64,000 bases of DNA from Anaeramoeba flamelloides (taxonomy: Eukaryota; Metamonada; Anaeramoebidae): the NCBI GenBank assembly GCA_027625915.1, contig JANTQA010000029.1, forward strand, positions 5,022,001 to 5,086,000. The letters are read 5' to 3'. The number at the start of each line of letters is the position of its first letter. Within the stretch, counting starts at the first letter, position 1. The translations under genes were made by a program, and so were the position numbers. Shown here one piece after another: positions 9,901 through 23,660 of this stretch. The notes under the pieces were generated by a model, which had not been told where the DNA came from, ran no database searches, and worked only from the letters and a program-made list of their open reading frames with translations.

Positions 9901-12153
9901 GAGATTTTATATTTTCAGTTTTGTGAGTGAAAATTTGAATTTTAAAGTTTGGAAAATTTTAAAATCTTGCTTTTTGGAAAGGATCTTGACTGTTTTATAT
10001 TTTCACCCAACACTTTGATTCCAATGATTAAAATGGTTAAGAAAGTTTTTTATTTTTTTTTTTATTTTGGATTTGTAAATATTTTTTTTTTTTAATTTTG
10101 TTAATTAGGGAAACCGATTTTTGAACTAACTTCAAAAAGGGATGAAAACGTTTTGTTTTCAATCTTCTTTGTGTTGAAAAAAAAAAGAAACTAATTGCTA
10201 AAAATTCCATTTTCAAATTCCAAAGATCCCTTTATTTGGAACACCAAAGCTTTTGTATTGTCAGTCAAGAAAAGCACCACCAATTTACAATTTGAAGCCA
10301 AAAGTTGAATAAGCTATTTTTAAATTTTGAATGACCTTGCAAATAAATAAAAGTTCATTCAAAAGTAAGTTAATAAATGACCGGTGCAAAGAAACACAAA
10401 CAACCATCTAATTTTAAACGATCTAATCTCAAAATTTTGAACTATTGATACATTATAGCGGAAGGATTCAATTCAACTCAAAAAAACAAAATTCTAAAAA
10501 CAAGAGTTAAGAGAATGGGCTTATTGATCCCAAATAAATTGAAAAAAAATTAAATAAAAAAAGCACCCAGTAATTTTTTTTCGTTTTCTTTTGTAATTTT
10601 TTAAAAAAAAAATACAAAAGTAAATAAAATTGAGAAACTTGCATTTCTATTCTACTCATTTTTTAAGGGGCTCTAAAAGGGAATCCTTTCCTCAAAAGAT
10701 CGAAAATACACCAATTAACAAAAAACATCATTAATTTTTCGATCTCATCTAACAAAATTATCAGTAAAAATGAAAATCCAACAACTAAGAATCGAAGTTT
10801 GAAACATTAGAAAGGAAAGGGGACTTATTCTATCTTTTGAAGAATCCTTGAATAAAATTCAGTTAAAAATGACAAAGATAGTAAATATGTACCAAAAATG
10901 GTTTTTTCATCATAAAATTTTCCAAAAAAACTCTAAATTTTCAATTTTAACAAGATCCCGTAACTCATCATTCTTTTAAGTCAATAATTATGTTTCTACA
11001 CTTAAAAAAAGTATCCACTGACCTTCGAATATGAATAATCCTTAATATCGATGAAAATTTCATTTTTTTTTTTTTTTAAAAATTAAATTAAAATCTTATA
11101 AAATCCAAACAAGAAACATTAACAAAATTGAGAATATTTTAAATAATTTTTCAAGTGTATGCATGCATTTTTTAGCTCAAAAATTTCTTGATAACCTTTT
11201 TTATTGAAATTTCATGAATAAATAAATTCATAATTCTTATTTTAATCTTTTGATTCACATTTTTTTAGTAAATGTTTTTTTTTATTATAATATTCTAATT
11301 TTAATGAATATCAGGCTTTTATGTGTTTATAATAATGAAGAGTGAATTCAAAATCAGGTATAATAATATTTTTTATGAAGAAATAAATAATAAATTTAAA
11401 TTTTTTAATTTTTTTTTTCTGTTAGTTAGACTTCTTGAAAGAGAGTTGAGTTTCAAGTTTCATAATATATGATTTAGAACTAAATTATAATTTAGATTAG
11501 ATCTTTTTAATCCTTTTTGCAAAAAAATACAAAATTAATACAAATCAGTTCAAAGTTTTTATCAACAATTAGAAACTGGAGAGTGCTAATTATATGAAAA
11601 CGAAACCAATTAAATTATTAATTAACTCTACCCAAGAAATTGTGAAATCAAAAAAACAGTAGAAAATTTTTTCATCTAGAAATCTTTGAATTATAAATGG
11701 AAAAAAGTTTTTTTTATCTAACTTTCGTCTTTAACAAGAGTTTCCAAAGAAATAGATTGTAATCTATGTTCTCACATTATTTGTTTGGTATTTTTTATTC
11801 AATACATTGAATGAACTAAGAGTCATAAATAAAAGGAAGATTCCAGTATTGAAATTCTGATTATCAGCTCGAATTGTGTCGGATTTGAATTTCAAAATCA
11901 ATACCAATATTTTCTATACCAGAACATAAACCAAAAAAGATCAATAGTAATATTGTTTACTCATGAAAAATTTTAAAATCGAAACAAAAAAGAGGAGGTA
12001 ACAACTCCTTCCTTAAATAATAAAAAATAAAAAAATTCTCAAATTTTTAGAATACTGATCTAACAATTGTCTATTTTTACAACTTTGTGATCCTTTCATT
12101 TTTTTCATTTTGTCAAATTAATTTATTTTAGTCAACTTTCAAATTTCATCAAC

Positions 12154-15100
12154 ATGTTTTTTTTGTATTTGTTAGGTGTGGTAATCCTTGTCTTCTTAAC
12201 GGTTTACTTCTTCCAATCAAAAATTTTATTTTACCCACAAGTGCCAAAAGGATCTCGTCAGAATGTAAAAATTTCTTTCTCTTGGTTGCTCTTTTTCAAA
12301 CGTTGTATTGTTCAAATTCTTGCAATCACTTTTATTTTACATTTACTTTTTTTTGATAATCTTTTTGTTTTTTTATAAATTTTTACAAGGTACAACTACC
12401 CACAGAAACACTCACAAAAGATGTTGATTTTTCTCAAGTATGGATTACCACTTCCGATGGAGTCAAAATTCACTCATACTTGTTTGTAAAGAATAAAGAC
12501 TACCCAACTTTACTAATGTTTCATGGCAATGCTGGAAGTAATAATTTCTTTTTGTTTATTTCTTGTAATACTTTTTTTGTGTTTGAAAAACAAAGCCACC
12601 AGCCATTTTTTTCATGTTTGAAACGAAACTAAAGCTTTAACATTTCTTTGTGAAATTAAATTTCAAAATCCTTTTACTTTTCTTTGCTGGATGTTTGAAT
12701 TTACAATTGAAAATAATTTCCTCCTTGCATTTTCAATTTCTCAAATAACAGTTTATACGGTAAAATTATTTCAAAAACGAAAGAAAAACAAAACAACCTA
12801 AATACTATTTGTTGAAAAATAAGTGGAACAAAATTTTCATTCACCTTTCCAAAAAAAGGATATATAAACCATATAACCTTTCAATTTTTTAATTCCTAAA
12901 GAAAAGATTAAATGATTAATTTTCTCTGATATAATTGCAGACTTTGGTGATTTTTTTAATTCTTGGGATGTGACTATTTTGGAAAGCTGAATGATAATTT
13001 TGATCCTTTTATTTTACAATTAACAGTATTTAATAAGGAGATTTCGTGAGTAATTAAAATTAGATCCATCTGTTTTGTTTTGAATTTCTTTGAAAATTAA
13101 TGAAAAGCTAAAAAAATGATTTAAAATATTTTTCCCTATTTAAATTTCTAAAACCCATAAATTAAAAGTCCACAATTTAAAGTAAATTCCAAAATTTTGG
13201 ACACAGTTGAAAGAATAACAATACTTCATATTAAATTCATTTTAGAAATAATTTTGTTTTTACAAACTATTTCATTTATTGTCTTTTTTGTTTTGTTTTC
13301 ATTTCCTTTTTTATCAGTTACATAATCTGTTTCGTTAGATCTGGAATTTTTTTTCGATGGTTGATAGAAGGTTAGTGTTGAGTTTGTTAAATTGAAAAAT
13401 CAACTAAACTCTTTTTCAAATAAAAGGGCACAAAAAATTTCAAGAATTATTCATAATTGAATCAAATTAATTGTAGTATCATTCTAAAATATAAAAAACA
13501 CTTTAAAACATAAAAAAACACTCAATTTAATCTCTAAAACTCATTAAAACAAAACAATAAAAAATTAAAATTCAATATTTTAAAAATTGGTGTGCCCTTT
13601 TATTTGAAATGAGAAATCTCGTTTTGGAAATTGTATGGGAAAAAATTTAAAATCAATAAAAACCTTTGAACAAGGTTAATTGAGAAAAAGTTCTCAACAT
13701 TTTATTGATAACTCTTTACACGTCAAACTTTTGTTCTTTTAAGCCTCATTTCCAAGATAAAGCCGCAATTCATCTGGTATTTTGTTGGAATGTTTTTTCT
13801 TTATTTCTCTTTTCTTTTGTTCCATGTATCAATCCAGTAATGGTCTTTCTTAATTACCATATCTATCTCATTCGAAATCAAACTTAAACTGTTTCCATTT
13901 TTATACTGGTAGATTATTTCCAAATTGGTTTCTTCTTATCTTATTGCTTTTTCATTTTCCAACTGTTCATATCTATAAATAAAAAAGCAAAAAATGAAAA
14001 AATGAATAATTAAGATGAAAATCACCAATAAGTAAATACCCTATTACAAATCAAATTCGATGGTATTGGTGATTTGAGAGGTGTGCCCTTTTGTTTGAAA
14101 AATAGTTTACAATTGGCCGATGGTATCTTATCATTTGATCGATCAACAATTATTGGTACAATTTCAACAAATTTACCAATACATTTTTTATTCAGTTCCT
14201 TTCATTATTTTGTACACACCTGTTTTTATTTTTGAGTTTTATATTTTGTTATTTTATTTGGATAGAAATGATTACCTATAAAAGCATTAATAATCAGTTT
14301 ACTTAAATGTGGTTTTATATTAGGTTTGAAAAAATATAATAAATTGTTTTTTTTTTTTGCCTATTTTTGATTTTGGGTGTCTTCAAATTTTTGGAATGGC
14401 GTTTATATATATATATATATATAAGGCATTTCCAAAAAAGTGGTACATTTTTTTTAACATTTCATAAAAAACCATCTTTGTTAGTGGAGCTGTTCGTTAA
14501 TTGAAAATACCAAATAAAGTGAAATATTAATACTGATTGAATCAATGAACATGGTATTTATTTCAAAATATGTTTGTTGAAATATTTCTCAAAAATGAAA
14601 AAAAAATAACACTTTTTTTTATTTATTTTATTACTGAAGAAGTGTAAATTACACTCTAGTTGCCCTTAGACTTAAAATACCTTTCAGAAATTTAAGCGTA
14701 AAATCATAGATTTCACGATTATTAATTAATGAAAATAGTTTCAAACTGTCTTGATTTTAAAATTAATTCATTAAGATTTATTTTTTTTAATTTGTTATGA
14801 AATATTAACCAATCTTTTTCATAGGAAGGACAGACCCATAAAAAATGATCTCTTTTTTTCTATAATTTCCTTTTGTTCACATTTTAAACATAAAGGACAA
14901 AATTTATTTGAATTTTTATTGATTACATATTAATATCAAAATAACACTTTTTTTAGAGAAAACAATGTACGACCAATTCCAATAAAAAAATCGTAAACAC
15001 TGAAAGTGTACAAAATATTTTTCAAATAATAAAATATAGTTAAATGTTTTTCATTTTATTGGAAATTTTACCGAGATTAAAGAAGCCCTTAAAACGATTT

Positions 15101-17101
15101 TTACGATCAAAAGGAAAATAATAAATAGCAATTTTCACCCCCTAAAAAATATCAGATAAAATTGAGATCAGAAATTTTAATATCTTTTTTTTATGTAATA
15201 GTATACTAAAAAAAAAATTGAATTATTATCAAGAATCAATAAATTGTTCTTAAGGATTTTATCTATTTAAATGGTTTCATGACGATTGTGTTTAATCAAG
15301 ATATTTTAAAATATATTTGCCCCCACTATTTTGGAAATAGTTTAGAATCATTTTAAAAAAGTTCACTTTTTGAAATCTTTTTTTAAGTTTTCAATTTTAA
15401 AAGAGAGAAAAAATTTTTTAGAAACAAAACTTTTTGAAAGTTTTCTGTTTTAAAAAACTGATGGCTCAGCCTTTGGATGTGATGTAGAGATTGTAGTAGG
15501 AAGAAAAGAACGTTTTTTTTTTTTAAAATTCCTTCCTATATTCAAATAAAAAACTTTATAAAAGTTCTAATTCTGACTGTCTAATAAATAAAAGTGGTAC
15601 TCACTTTATTAAAATATAAAAATTTAAAAACAGTTTTAATTCTGAAAATTTTAAAAAATAATAAAGTACCGCTTTTTTAAAATGGCTGTAATTCAATCAA
15701 AAATTAACATTTACCCATTTTTGGAAATAAAATTTTCCTTTCATTTTTTTGTTGGATCATTTCTCTTATTTAACAAACGTACAACCCCCCGAACAATAAA
15801 ACACTAAAACGCCTCTAATCTCGATATTATAGAAAATTTTTCAGATGAATATTTGAATAATTTTAACTACTGATAAATTCAAAGAAATATCTGAAAATTT
15901 TTACTTCATTTTCCATTTTACAAATATGTTTACACAAGATTTGATTAATTCATTATATTCATTTAAATGCTAAGAAACTTTGTAATATTGGTTTGGTTTT
16001 GTAAAGAATCCTTCTCCTTGAGTTGTTTTATTTATTGAGTTTATTGATAACAAAAATGGAAATTGAACTAAAAATTTTATAAAATAAATTTGAATTTATC
16101 AGTAATTTTTACACTTTTTTTACCCTCTTGAAAAAGTTGCAGAAACTAATAAAGAATATGAAAGGATCGATCAGAAAATGATTTGAATTTGTGTTTGTGG
16201 CAATTATTATTTTAAAAGTTTTAATTGTATTATTATTATCTTTTGTTTCCAACTTAAAGATCGGCAAATAACCCCCCCCTGTTTTTATGATTACTAAAGA
16301 GATAATAATAAATTAATTATAATTTTTTTTAAATTTTTCAAATATATTTATTGATTTATATTTCATGATATATATATATATATATAGATATTGGGCACCG
16401 AATGAATAACATTAAATTGATTTTCCATTTTTTACAATTAAATGTTTTGTTAGTTGAATATCGTGGATTTGGGAAAAGTGAAAGTAAACCTTCCGAAAAG
16501 GGTGTTAAAAGGGATGCAGAGGCGGCATTGCAATACCTTTTTAAATGTGAGAAAATTGATACTTCAAAAATAATTATATTTGGTAGATCTTTAGGGGGTG
16601 CTGTCGCAATCCATCTAGCTGCCTCCCATCCAAATGATGAAAGGATCAAAGCTGTGATAGTTGAAAATACATTCACTGATATTACAAATATGTCCATACA
16701 TTTATTCAAATTTGTTAAATATTTTAAATTTCTAATAAATTTGAAATTTGACTCGATTAACTATATTTCAAAAATAACACAACCAATTTTATTTCTTTCT
16801 GGAAAAATGGATACATTAGTGTAATTCTTTTCACCATATATTTATTAGTATTATGATATATTTCTTTCTTTAATATTATAACGTGTCAATATATGATCTT
16901 TTTATTTTTTTTTGATAATTTAATAGCCCCCCAGAAATGATGACACAGCTTTATAAAAAAGCTAATAGTAATACACTAACGAAAATTGTTAGATTTGAAA
17001 AAGGTCGACATAATGATACATTTCTGGATATTAACTATTTTATTGAATTTTTAAGTTGGTTAAACCAACTTGATCTAGTACATAATGTGAACTATTTTTA
17101 A
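12154..17101 (+). CDS. ABHD13: ABHD13/Bem46-type alpha/beta hydrolase, four exons
   Basis: Exons 12154-12264, 12390-12537, 16388-16820 and 16927-17101 join to 288 codons plus TAA, with matching phases and GT..AG at every border (donors GTAAAA, GTAATA, GTAATT). The product starts with an N-terminal membrane segment (about residues 2-20), then the oxyanion-hole motif HGNAG (82-86), YRGFGKSE (111-118), the nucleophile elbow GRSLGG with Ser154, Asp228 in SGKMD, and His259 in GRHND: a complete Ser-Asp-His triad in family order. Human ABHD13 is 337 residues with the same motifs. The family are membrane-anchored serine hydrolases (some depalmitoylate lipidated proteins); the substrate here is unknown. 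The join GNIGHR across intron 2 restores the family motif exactly, which fixes that splice. Intron 2 is 3850 bases and full of transposable elements; introns 1 and 3 are 125 and 106 bases. Confidence 0.9.
13405..14109 (-). mobile_element. Family H DNA element (H1), intact ends
   Basis: Starts TAAACTCTTTTTCAAATAAA and ends with the near reverse complement (TTTGAAAAATAGTTTA). It is about 705 bases and, in the reverse orientation, matches the copy at 35888-36794 along its whole length, apart from the T element inserted in that copy. At 13601-13602 it keeps the empty TA that T used there. No transposase is visible; a mobile element moved in trans is likely. Confidence 0.8.
14422..15690 (+). mobile_element. 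Family A DNA element (A1), longest copy
   Basis: Left end AAGGCATTTCCAAAAAAGTG and the reverse complement of the right end (ACAGCCATTTTAAAAAAGCG) form imperfect terminal inverted repeats, next to a TA run at left. Internal blocks recur at 37435-37920, 50800-51400 and 53490-53753. Without the LINE insert it is about 0.93 kb. No coding potential seen. Confidence 0.7.
14603..14954 (-). mobile_element. LINE 3' end, 5'-truncated, inside element A1
   Basis: The 318-base insert 14620-14937 is flanked by a 17-base direct repeat AAAATAACACTTTTTTT (14603-14619 and 14938-14954), a target-site duplication of LINE type. On the minus strand it encodes, in two or three frames, a cysteine cluster (NKFCPLCLKC, then DHFLWVCPSYEKDW): the C-x2-C..H-x4-C zinc motif found at the C-terminus of many non-LTR reverse transcriptases, then a short tail ending LSLRATRV-stop. 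An AT-rich tail (AATAAAATAAATAAA) follows the stop. At least two frame changes show that it is old. The other A copies (A2, A3) lack it. Confidence 0.75.
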
Positions 17102-17398
17102 TTGGACACTCGTTTTAGAATTTAGATTCTAATTTACTTTATTATTCTTCTTGTTTCGCTTTTTTTTTTTATATAATAAACAATTTCGTATTTAATAATT
17201 AATTCGTTTCTCATCATATTCTAAAAACAACAAAAAAATATTTTTTTTCAAAATGTTATGAAATCAATTATGAAGAAAAATACAATTTGACTAATTATTA
17301 AAAATGTATTATTTTTTTGTTATTATTTTCTCTCTCCTGTTTCTATTTCCATAGGTAGATTCTTTACCTATACTCTACTTAATTATTAAGTTATATAT

Positions 17399-17444
<46 letters not shown>

Positions 17445-17476
17445 TTTGAATTTTTCTGTATAAACTTTGAAAATTA

Positions 17477-18042
17477 TAAACTCCATTTCAGTTAAAGGGG
17501 ATCAGCCAAAAACGAAAAAGTCACTTTATTTTTAAGAATCAACCAAACTTCGATTGTTTAGAAATACGAGAAATAAAAAACTCCATATAAGAGTCGATAC
17601 CCACAAAGAATTACCTGAAAAAACCATAATTTCAAAAAAAAAAAATGTTAAAAAATATTTTGGGCACCTTTAATTGGAACACCTCATGCAAAATTCTAAA
17701 TTTCTTTGGAAATTAAAATTGTTGAAAATAAGATTTTTTACTTGTAAATGTATGAATTTTTAAAAGGACATACAAAGCCTCAACTTTTCTTAATGTTAAT
17801 TTGGAGTTTCAAACATTTTTTTGTTCAAATTTAATTTTTAAAAAGAAATAAAAAAGTAAAGTAGAGAAAAAAAATTAAAAAAAAAAAAAAGAAAAATACA
17901 AAAAAAAAATTTACCAAATCAGAAAAAATGATTTTGATCTCAAAATTTAAATTTTGGTTTGAGAAGAATAATGAATTAAACTCCTAGAATGTATTCCATT
18001 TCTACAATAAAACTGGGCCACTTTGACTGAAAAAAAGGTTTA
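17477..18042. mobile_element. Family E DNA element (E1)
   Basis: Starts TAAACTCCATTTCAGTTAAA and ends ACTGGGCCACTTTGACTG followed by AAAAAAAGGTTTA, an imperfect inverted repeat. It matches the copy at 55459-56028 in the opposite orientation (for example AAAGTCACTTTATTTTTAAG and the GAGTCGATACCCAC region). About 566 bases, no coding potential. Confidence 0.78.
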
Positions 18043-20607
18043 TATTTTATTTTATTTGATATAAAAAGAATATTTCAATAAATCAAAAAAAAAAATTCAG
18101 AAAATAACCCAAAAATATATACAAGTTAAAAATAATTTTAATTTTACTTAGAATCAATTTAAAATCTGTTACATTTTCAATTTTTCAAAAAAAAGTGTCA
18201 AGATTAAATTGAATATCATTAACAAATTTTTCCAATAGAATTCATCTTTAAAGTTATCACATAAATCCCAAGTTTGACAAATTGTATGTTTACTTTTAGA
18301 TTCGGTTTTAGTGAAAGTAAAATAGGAAAACCAAATTGATATCTCTTTTCAAGCAATAAAAATCAAATAATGTTAATTTACTAGAAGCTTGATTTGGTAT
18401 ATTCACAAATCAAATCTTTATTTTTTCATCTTTAAAATTACTATAATCTAATTATTAGAAATAATAGGTAATTTTATAAAAAAAAAATAAGATTGATTTT
18501 TGAAATTAATAACTTGATTTAATAACCTTTAATCTAAAAAGGCTATAAGAATACCAAAAATAACATTTTAAAAAAGTTTTAAAGAAGTAAAGAAAGAAAA
18601 AATTATTTTTTAGCAACAAATATAATATCTCTTTTTGCTTTTAAGCTTATTTATCTTTATTTTATAAACGAAACTTACAAAAAAAAGTACAATGATCTTG
18701 GTATCTCATACATTCTTAAAATTTAAAAGTAAGATATAAAAATTTTAATTTCTTATCGAGAAGCATACCCCTATATCAAAAATTAATAACTTTTTGATTA
18801 GTACCCCTCGCCCTTGAATTCAGTTACTTTGATGTTTTAGGAATTATATTTTTGTCATACAAATTGTGAAGAAAATATTAAACTTTTAAAATTATTGTAA
18901 CCTAGAAAATATTTGAAATTAAAACTCATTTGAATTTCTAGAAAGAGTTTTAATATAAGTAAAATGGGGTTTTTAATATTTTATATATTTCATTTTTTAA
19001 CCAAAATACTTGTTTATTATTAAAAAGAAAATTAATATTGTTTTTTATTTATCATGGGGGGGGGGTATAAGATATAATCTAATTGAAAAAAATCTTTTAT
19101 CTTTGTAAAAAAAGATTTTGTGAAAAAAAATTATTAAAAATAATATTCACCTCTTAGTATTTGTTTTTTTCCAAGTGTTGAACAGAGAATATTTAAATAA
19201 TTTCAAAATAAACTCTTGAATCACAAATAATTTTTATTGCAACATTTTCGAATTTTTATGAATTTTTTACAAAAATTCACATAAAGTTTTAAACAAAATA
19301 ATATAGAAAAACTGAAAAATTAATTATTTTGTATTTCAGCGATATGATAGATATCTTGAAATCAAATATTAATTTTTTTTTATTGTCAACAACATCTTTT
19401 TAGAGATCTCTTTTCAAAAACTTGTATCATAAACAAGAAATTTTTTTCACACTTTTGTAATCAAAAAATATTAATTTGTGAATTTTTTAAGAACTAAAAA
19501 GCTTCGGCTATATGTATAATTCTTAGACGTGTTTATAAAATAATATAAAATTATATTTTTTACATGTGATTTCAAAAGATGTTCATAAATAATTTGTAAC
19601 CTTTTCTGAAAAAATCACAATGAAATGAAACAACCGATGTAACTAGGTTATATTTATTGTGTTATCTAAGAATATAATAATCAATTTTTTTTAGTTCTAA
19701 TTATTATCAAAAATAATTTTTTTGTAAATCGTTAAAATAGAAATGCTGTCATTTTTGTTATTTTATTGATTATCAAAGTATTACCATAATAATTAAAAGT
19801 CCAACTTTTAAAAAAAAAAAAATAGAAAAAAAAAATTCATTATCTAAATTATTCTTAATTATTTATTTGAAATTAATCAGCTATTGATTTTTTGTATGTA
19901 AGTATTAGTTTTTCAAACTAAGTACAAATTTTAAAATTTCAACTCACCAAAATTTAATTTTTGAAAAAAAAAACCTATTAAATAATCAATTCTTGAGGAT
20001 ATATATCCTAAATTAGAACCTCTCACTAACTATTTTGAAAATTTTAGCACTTATATATAATTTACAATACAAATAAAAAATATAATTAACAATCAAAATA
20101 AAAAACCAGGTTGAAAGGTTGCAGTGAGTAAAATAAAAAAAATATATTGATAAATTTATTAAAATTCTATTAGAGAATTATTAATAGATTGAAGGTTTGA
20201 TACCCTCAACTATTATTATTAGAGTTCTTGTATTTTGGATCAATTCACCTTTCACTTTATATCAATCTATCATTAGAAAAAATTTTTTTGATCGAATGCG
20301 AAACTATTAAGCAATTAAAAAAACTAAATGAAAAAAAAAAACTGAAAAATTAAAAAATGCTTTTCATATTTTTCAAAAATCAAAATTATTTCCAATTTGA
20401 ATGAAATTGTATTATTGTGATTCTTTGGACTGCTTTAACTTTGTCAAAAATTGTGAATATTAGTTTATATTATTGAAGCGAATATATTTATTAAAATTTG
20501 AACAAAAAAATTAAAATTCAATTACAAAATTCCTCTATTACATTAAACAAAAAAATGAAAAATAAATTGTAATGGTATAATTTTTAATTATGTAGAATTC
20601 TATAAAG

Positions 20608-20672
20608 ATAGATAGATGGATAGATAGATGAATAAATAAAACGATAAAGAGATAAATATATAGATGGATTGG
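20608..20672. repeat. GATA-type microsatellite
   Basis: Imperfect tetramer repeat (GATAGATGGATAGATAGATG and variants) just downstream of the AAMP-type stop codon, so it may fall in the 3' untranslated region. Confidence 0.85.
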
Positions 20673-20683
20673 CATTAAAATAT

Positions 20684-23069
20684 TTATACATTAAAGGAAT
20701 AAATATTTCCAAGGTCATCAGAGGTGTATAATAAATTCTTTTGTGTATCTAGTTGCATATCTAATACCATAACCTTATGATCATTAAATTTATTAATAAT
20801 TTTACATGTTCTAGAATCAAATTGAACAACAGAAGAATCCACACAGCAAGCAAAAATTTCAGGTTTTTCAGGATGCCAAAGTAGCTTGATAATTCCTGAT
20901 TCACAAAAAATATCTTGTCTTGATTTTTGTGTTTTTAAATCAAAAATTCGGATTGTGCCATCTAAAGAACCAGTTGCAAACCAAGGTTGTCTATTTAATT
21001 TATTTTATAATATCGAAAAGGAATTGGAATGTTATTTAGATAGATAAAGTTTGGAATTGAAGAAAAAAAAAAAAATCAAAAATTAGAAAAAGAGAAGGAA
21101 AAAGGAATTAAAAAAATTGAAAAAGTTATTTTGTAAAGTAAACTCTTTTTCAGTCAGAGGCGGTCCTCTTTAATTGAAGAAATAAAACAAATTTTATGAG
21201 TTTATTTCTGTATTATTCTTAAAAAAAATTTTTCAATTTTTAAATAGGGTCATTTTTTCTAATTTATTCAAAATCATTTTTTCTGATTTATTCAAGATTT
21301 TTTATATTTTTTTGAATTTTTTTTTTTCATTTTCTTTTCATTTTTTGTTTTTCTTTTTTTTTATAAATGTAATTTTTTTTTAATCTATTTTTTTTTTTGA
21401 TCTTTTTGGCTGAAAGCACAAAATGCAAAAAGTTGCAAAATTGTATGAATAGTGTTTCGCACACCCTTTTTCTTTTTCATTTTTGAAAATTTAACAAATA
21501 TTTTAACTTAATATGAAATAAAGTTTTTTTGTCGATCAAGTTTTCTTTGAGACTAAAAATAAAAATAATAGAGGTTTTGATGATAACATATATTATCATG
21601 ATATTAACAATTAATTCGCGATGATATTCAAAAAATCGCGATTAGTCCAACTTTACTGTGAAAAATCATAAAATAATTGATATTCCGAATTGTCGCCATA
21701 AAAAATCATAAAATTGCGAAAAAATGAAAAATTATTTTTTTGAAATCACCTTAACAAAATTTCTTGAATTTTACCAAGCCTTGAGACTTTTACAATGCTT
21801 CCCCCCCTTTAAAAATGTTAGAAAGTGTTTGCAAGTGTTGTGAATTGTCTTCAAGTGTTTGAAAGTTTTTGTAGACAGAAAAGTTTTATAAACGGAATGA
21901 TTTTTTTTGTAATGGTAAAAAAAAATTATTTTCTCTTCATACATTTTTTTTTTTACAAAATATAAAATCCCCAGCGAATTTTATGATCAAACTAATGATT
22001 ACCCATTTCAACAATACACTTGAATATAAAATAGATGTGTTTTTTTTTTACTATGGTGTTATTACCTTCAGTGAGTTAAATAACCAAAAAGAATAAAGAG
22101 GAAATTTCCTTCTTATTGATGATCGATCAAGTAAAAACCTCGTACCTCTAGTTGTGTTTTCTGACCAATACAAATACAAGAGAGAAAGAAGAATAAGAAG
22201 AACAATACAAATGTATCAAAAATCTAAATAATTGATGATCATGTGACGAGGTTGTTGTGAAAGCTTTTGAAAAGTTTACCCACCTCCTTTTAGCTTTCGG
22301 AGAATATTGAAAATGTTTTAACCCAAGAACACAGTTCTTTAAAGAACTGGATAAAGGATTGGTTTTTTGAGAAGCTCTTTTTTTCAACACAAATTACAAC
22401 ACCACGACTTACTCAGAAAATATTTATTTATCTTTAGTTATTATTGTTGTTGATCTAAAAGTATCGATAGGTTTGTCAACCAAATCAAACGAAAATAAAT
22501 GAAAAATCATTGATCTGATCCTTGATTGAATCAAGTATCTTTTTTGTTTTTTTTTAAAAGAATAACTTTTTTTCACCTAATCTGTTTTTTGATCAAAAAA
22601 AATTTCTTTGTAAAAATATTGCTAGAATTAGCCCAAAAACACATCAACTGTTATATTTCGATAACTTTTTAATCGAGATATATTAGCATTTATCACGATT
22701 GTTTAATAATTATCGAGATTTTATAGAATATCGCGATATGTCATATTATCGTGATAATATTGAATATCGCGATTTTCTAAAATATCGCGATTTGATAGAA
22801 ATAATCGCGATTTTTGTAACTTTATCGTGGCTTAAGCATAGATACAATCAAAACCTCTAATGATTAGAGCACTTAATTTAATATAATCCAAACAATTATG
22901 CTAGTTATTTGAACTTTTTTGAACTAATTATTTGAATTTTTTAATACTAGAAAGTAAATTTTTTTGTTTATTCTCAAGCAAATATCAGAGACTTGGTTAC
23001 CATTTTTATGAGATATGCTTCTATGATTATTAGTTTTTTTTTACAGTTTATTATTGAATTCTTGGAATA

Positions 23070-23100
<31 letters not shown>

Positions 23101-23624
23101 ACATTTTCCAGTCAAAAGGTCCCAGTTATAAATGAGTGAATCGCATGTGCTTCAAGTGTTTGAATTGATATTAGAAGAAAAAAATTTATTTTGGAAATTT
23201 TCAAAATTGAAATCATTTTTTCTCATTTTTTTGCTTGTACTTTTCAATTTTTTTTTTGATAATGTAATTCATTGGCAAATTTTTTTTTATTGCAAGATCG
23301 ATAGTCACTTTGTAAAAACCTGTTATTCTATTGTTATTGATAAAGTAAAAATGATTGTATAGAAATGATATTGATTTCTCTTGGAATTTTATTTTGATCT
23401 TCACATGAAGATCAAAATGAACATTGTTGTTTTTCTCAATAGGGTCTTAAGAATTGGGTTTTTTCAATTTTTAAGAAAATCCATTGATTTATAAGTTTTC
23501 TTTCAGACTGATATCAACTGTCATTTGATGTTTATTCTACTTATTTCTTATTTATTCTTTAAAGGTCAATTATTATTAATAATTGATATTTGAAAAAAAT
23601 GTTGGGCCGCTGTGACTGAAACAA

Positions 23625-23660
<36 letters not shown>

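Larger units (their letters stand above)
8013..12153. other. Intergenic region with repeat copies
   Basis: Four kilobases without a recognisable gene. It contains a decayed family D element (8495-9050) and a small perfect-looking hairpin (9802-9900). The remainder is AT-rich sequence with poly-A/T runs in which I see nothing else. Confidence 0.6.
12538..16387 (+). other. 3.85-kb intron of the ABHD13-type gene
   Basis: Begins GTAATAAT after GGA-A and ends in a TA-repeat run with AG just before ATATTGGGCACC. It holds an H element (13405-14109), an A element (14422-15690) and a LINE end inside A. It separates the oxyanion-hole motif from the rest of the enzyme. Confidence 0.88.
17102..20683. 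other. Intergenic region, convergent genes
   Basis: Lies between the 3' ends of the ABHD13-type and AAMP-type genes. It holds a TA run (17394-17440), the E1 element, a G run (19056-19064) and a GATA/GATG microsatellite at 20608-20670. The rest is AT-rich with no coding trace. Confidence 0.6.

Noticed and set aside
18760-19070. Possible inverted pair around CATACCCC and the G run near 19056
   Set aside because: Arms match too poorly once the homopolymer is discounted.
22148-22390. 80-codon minus-strand frame in B1
   Set aside because: The matching segment of B2 (about 41890-42120) is interrupted in every frame; noncoding part of a non-autonomous element.
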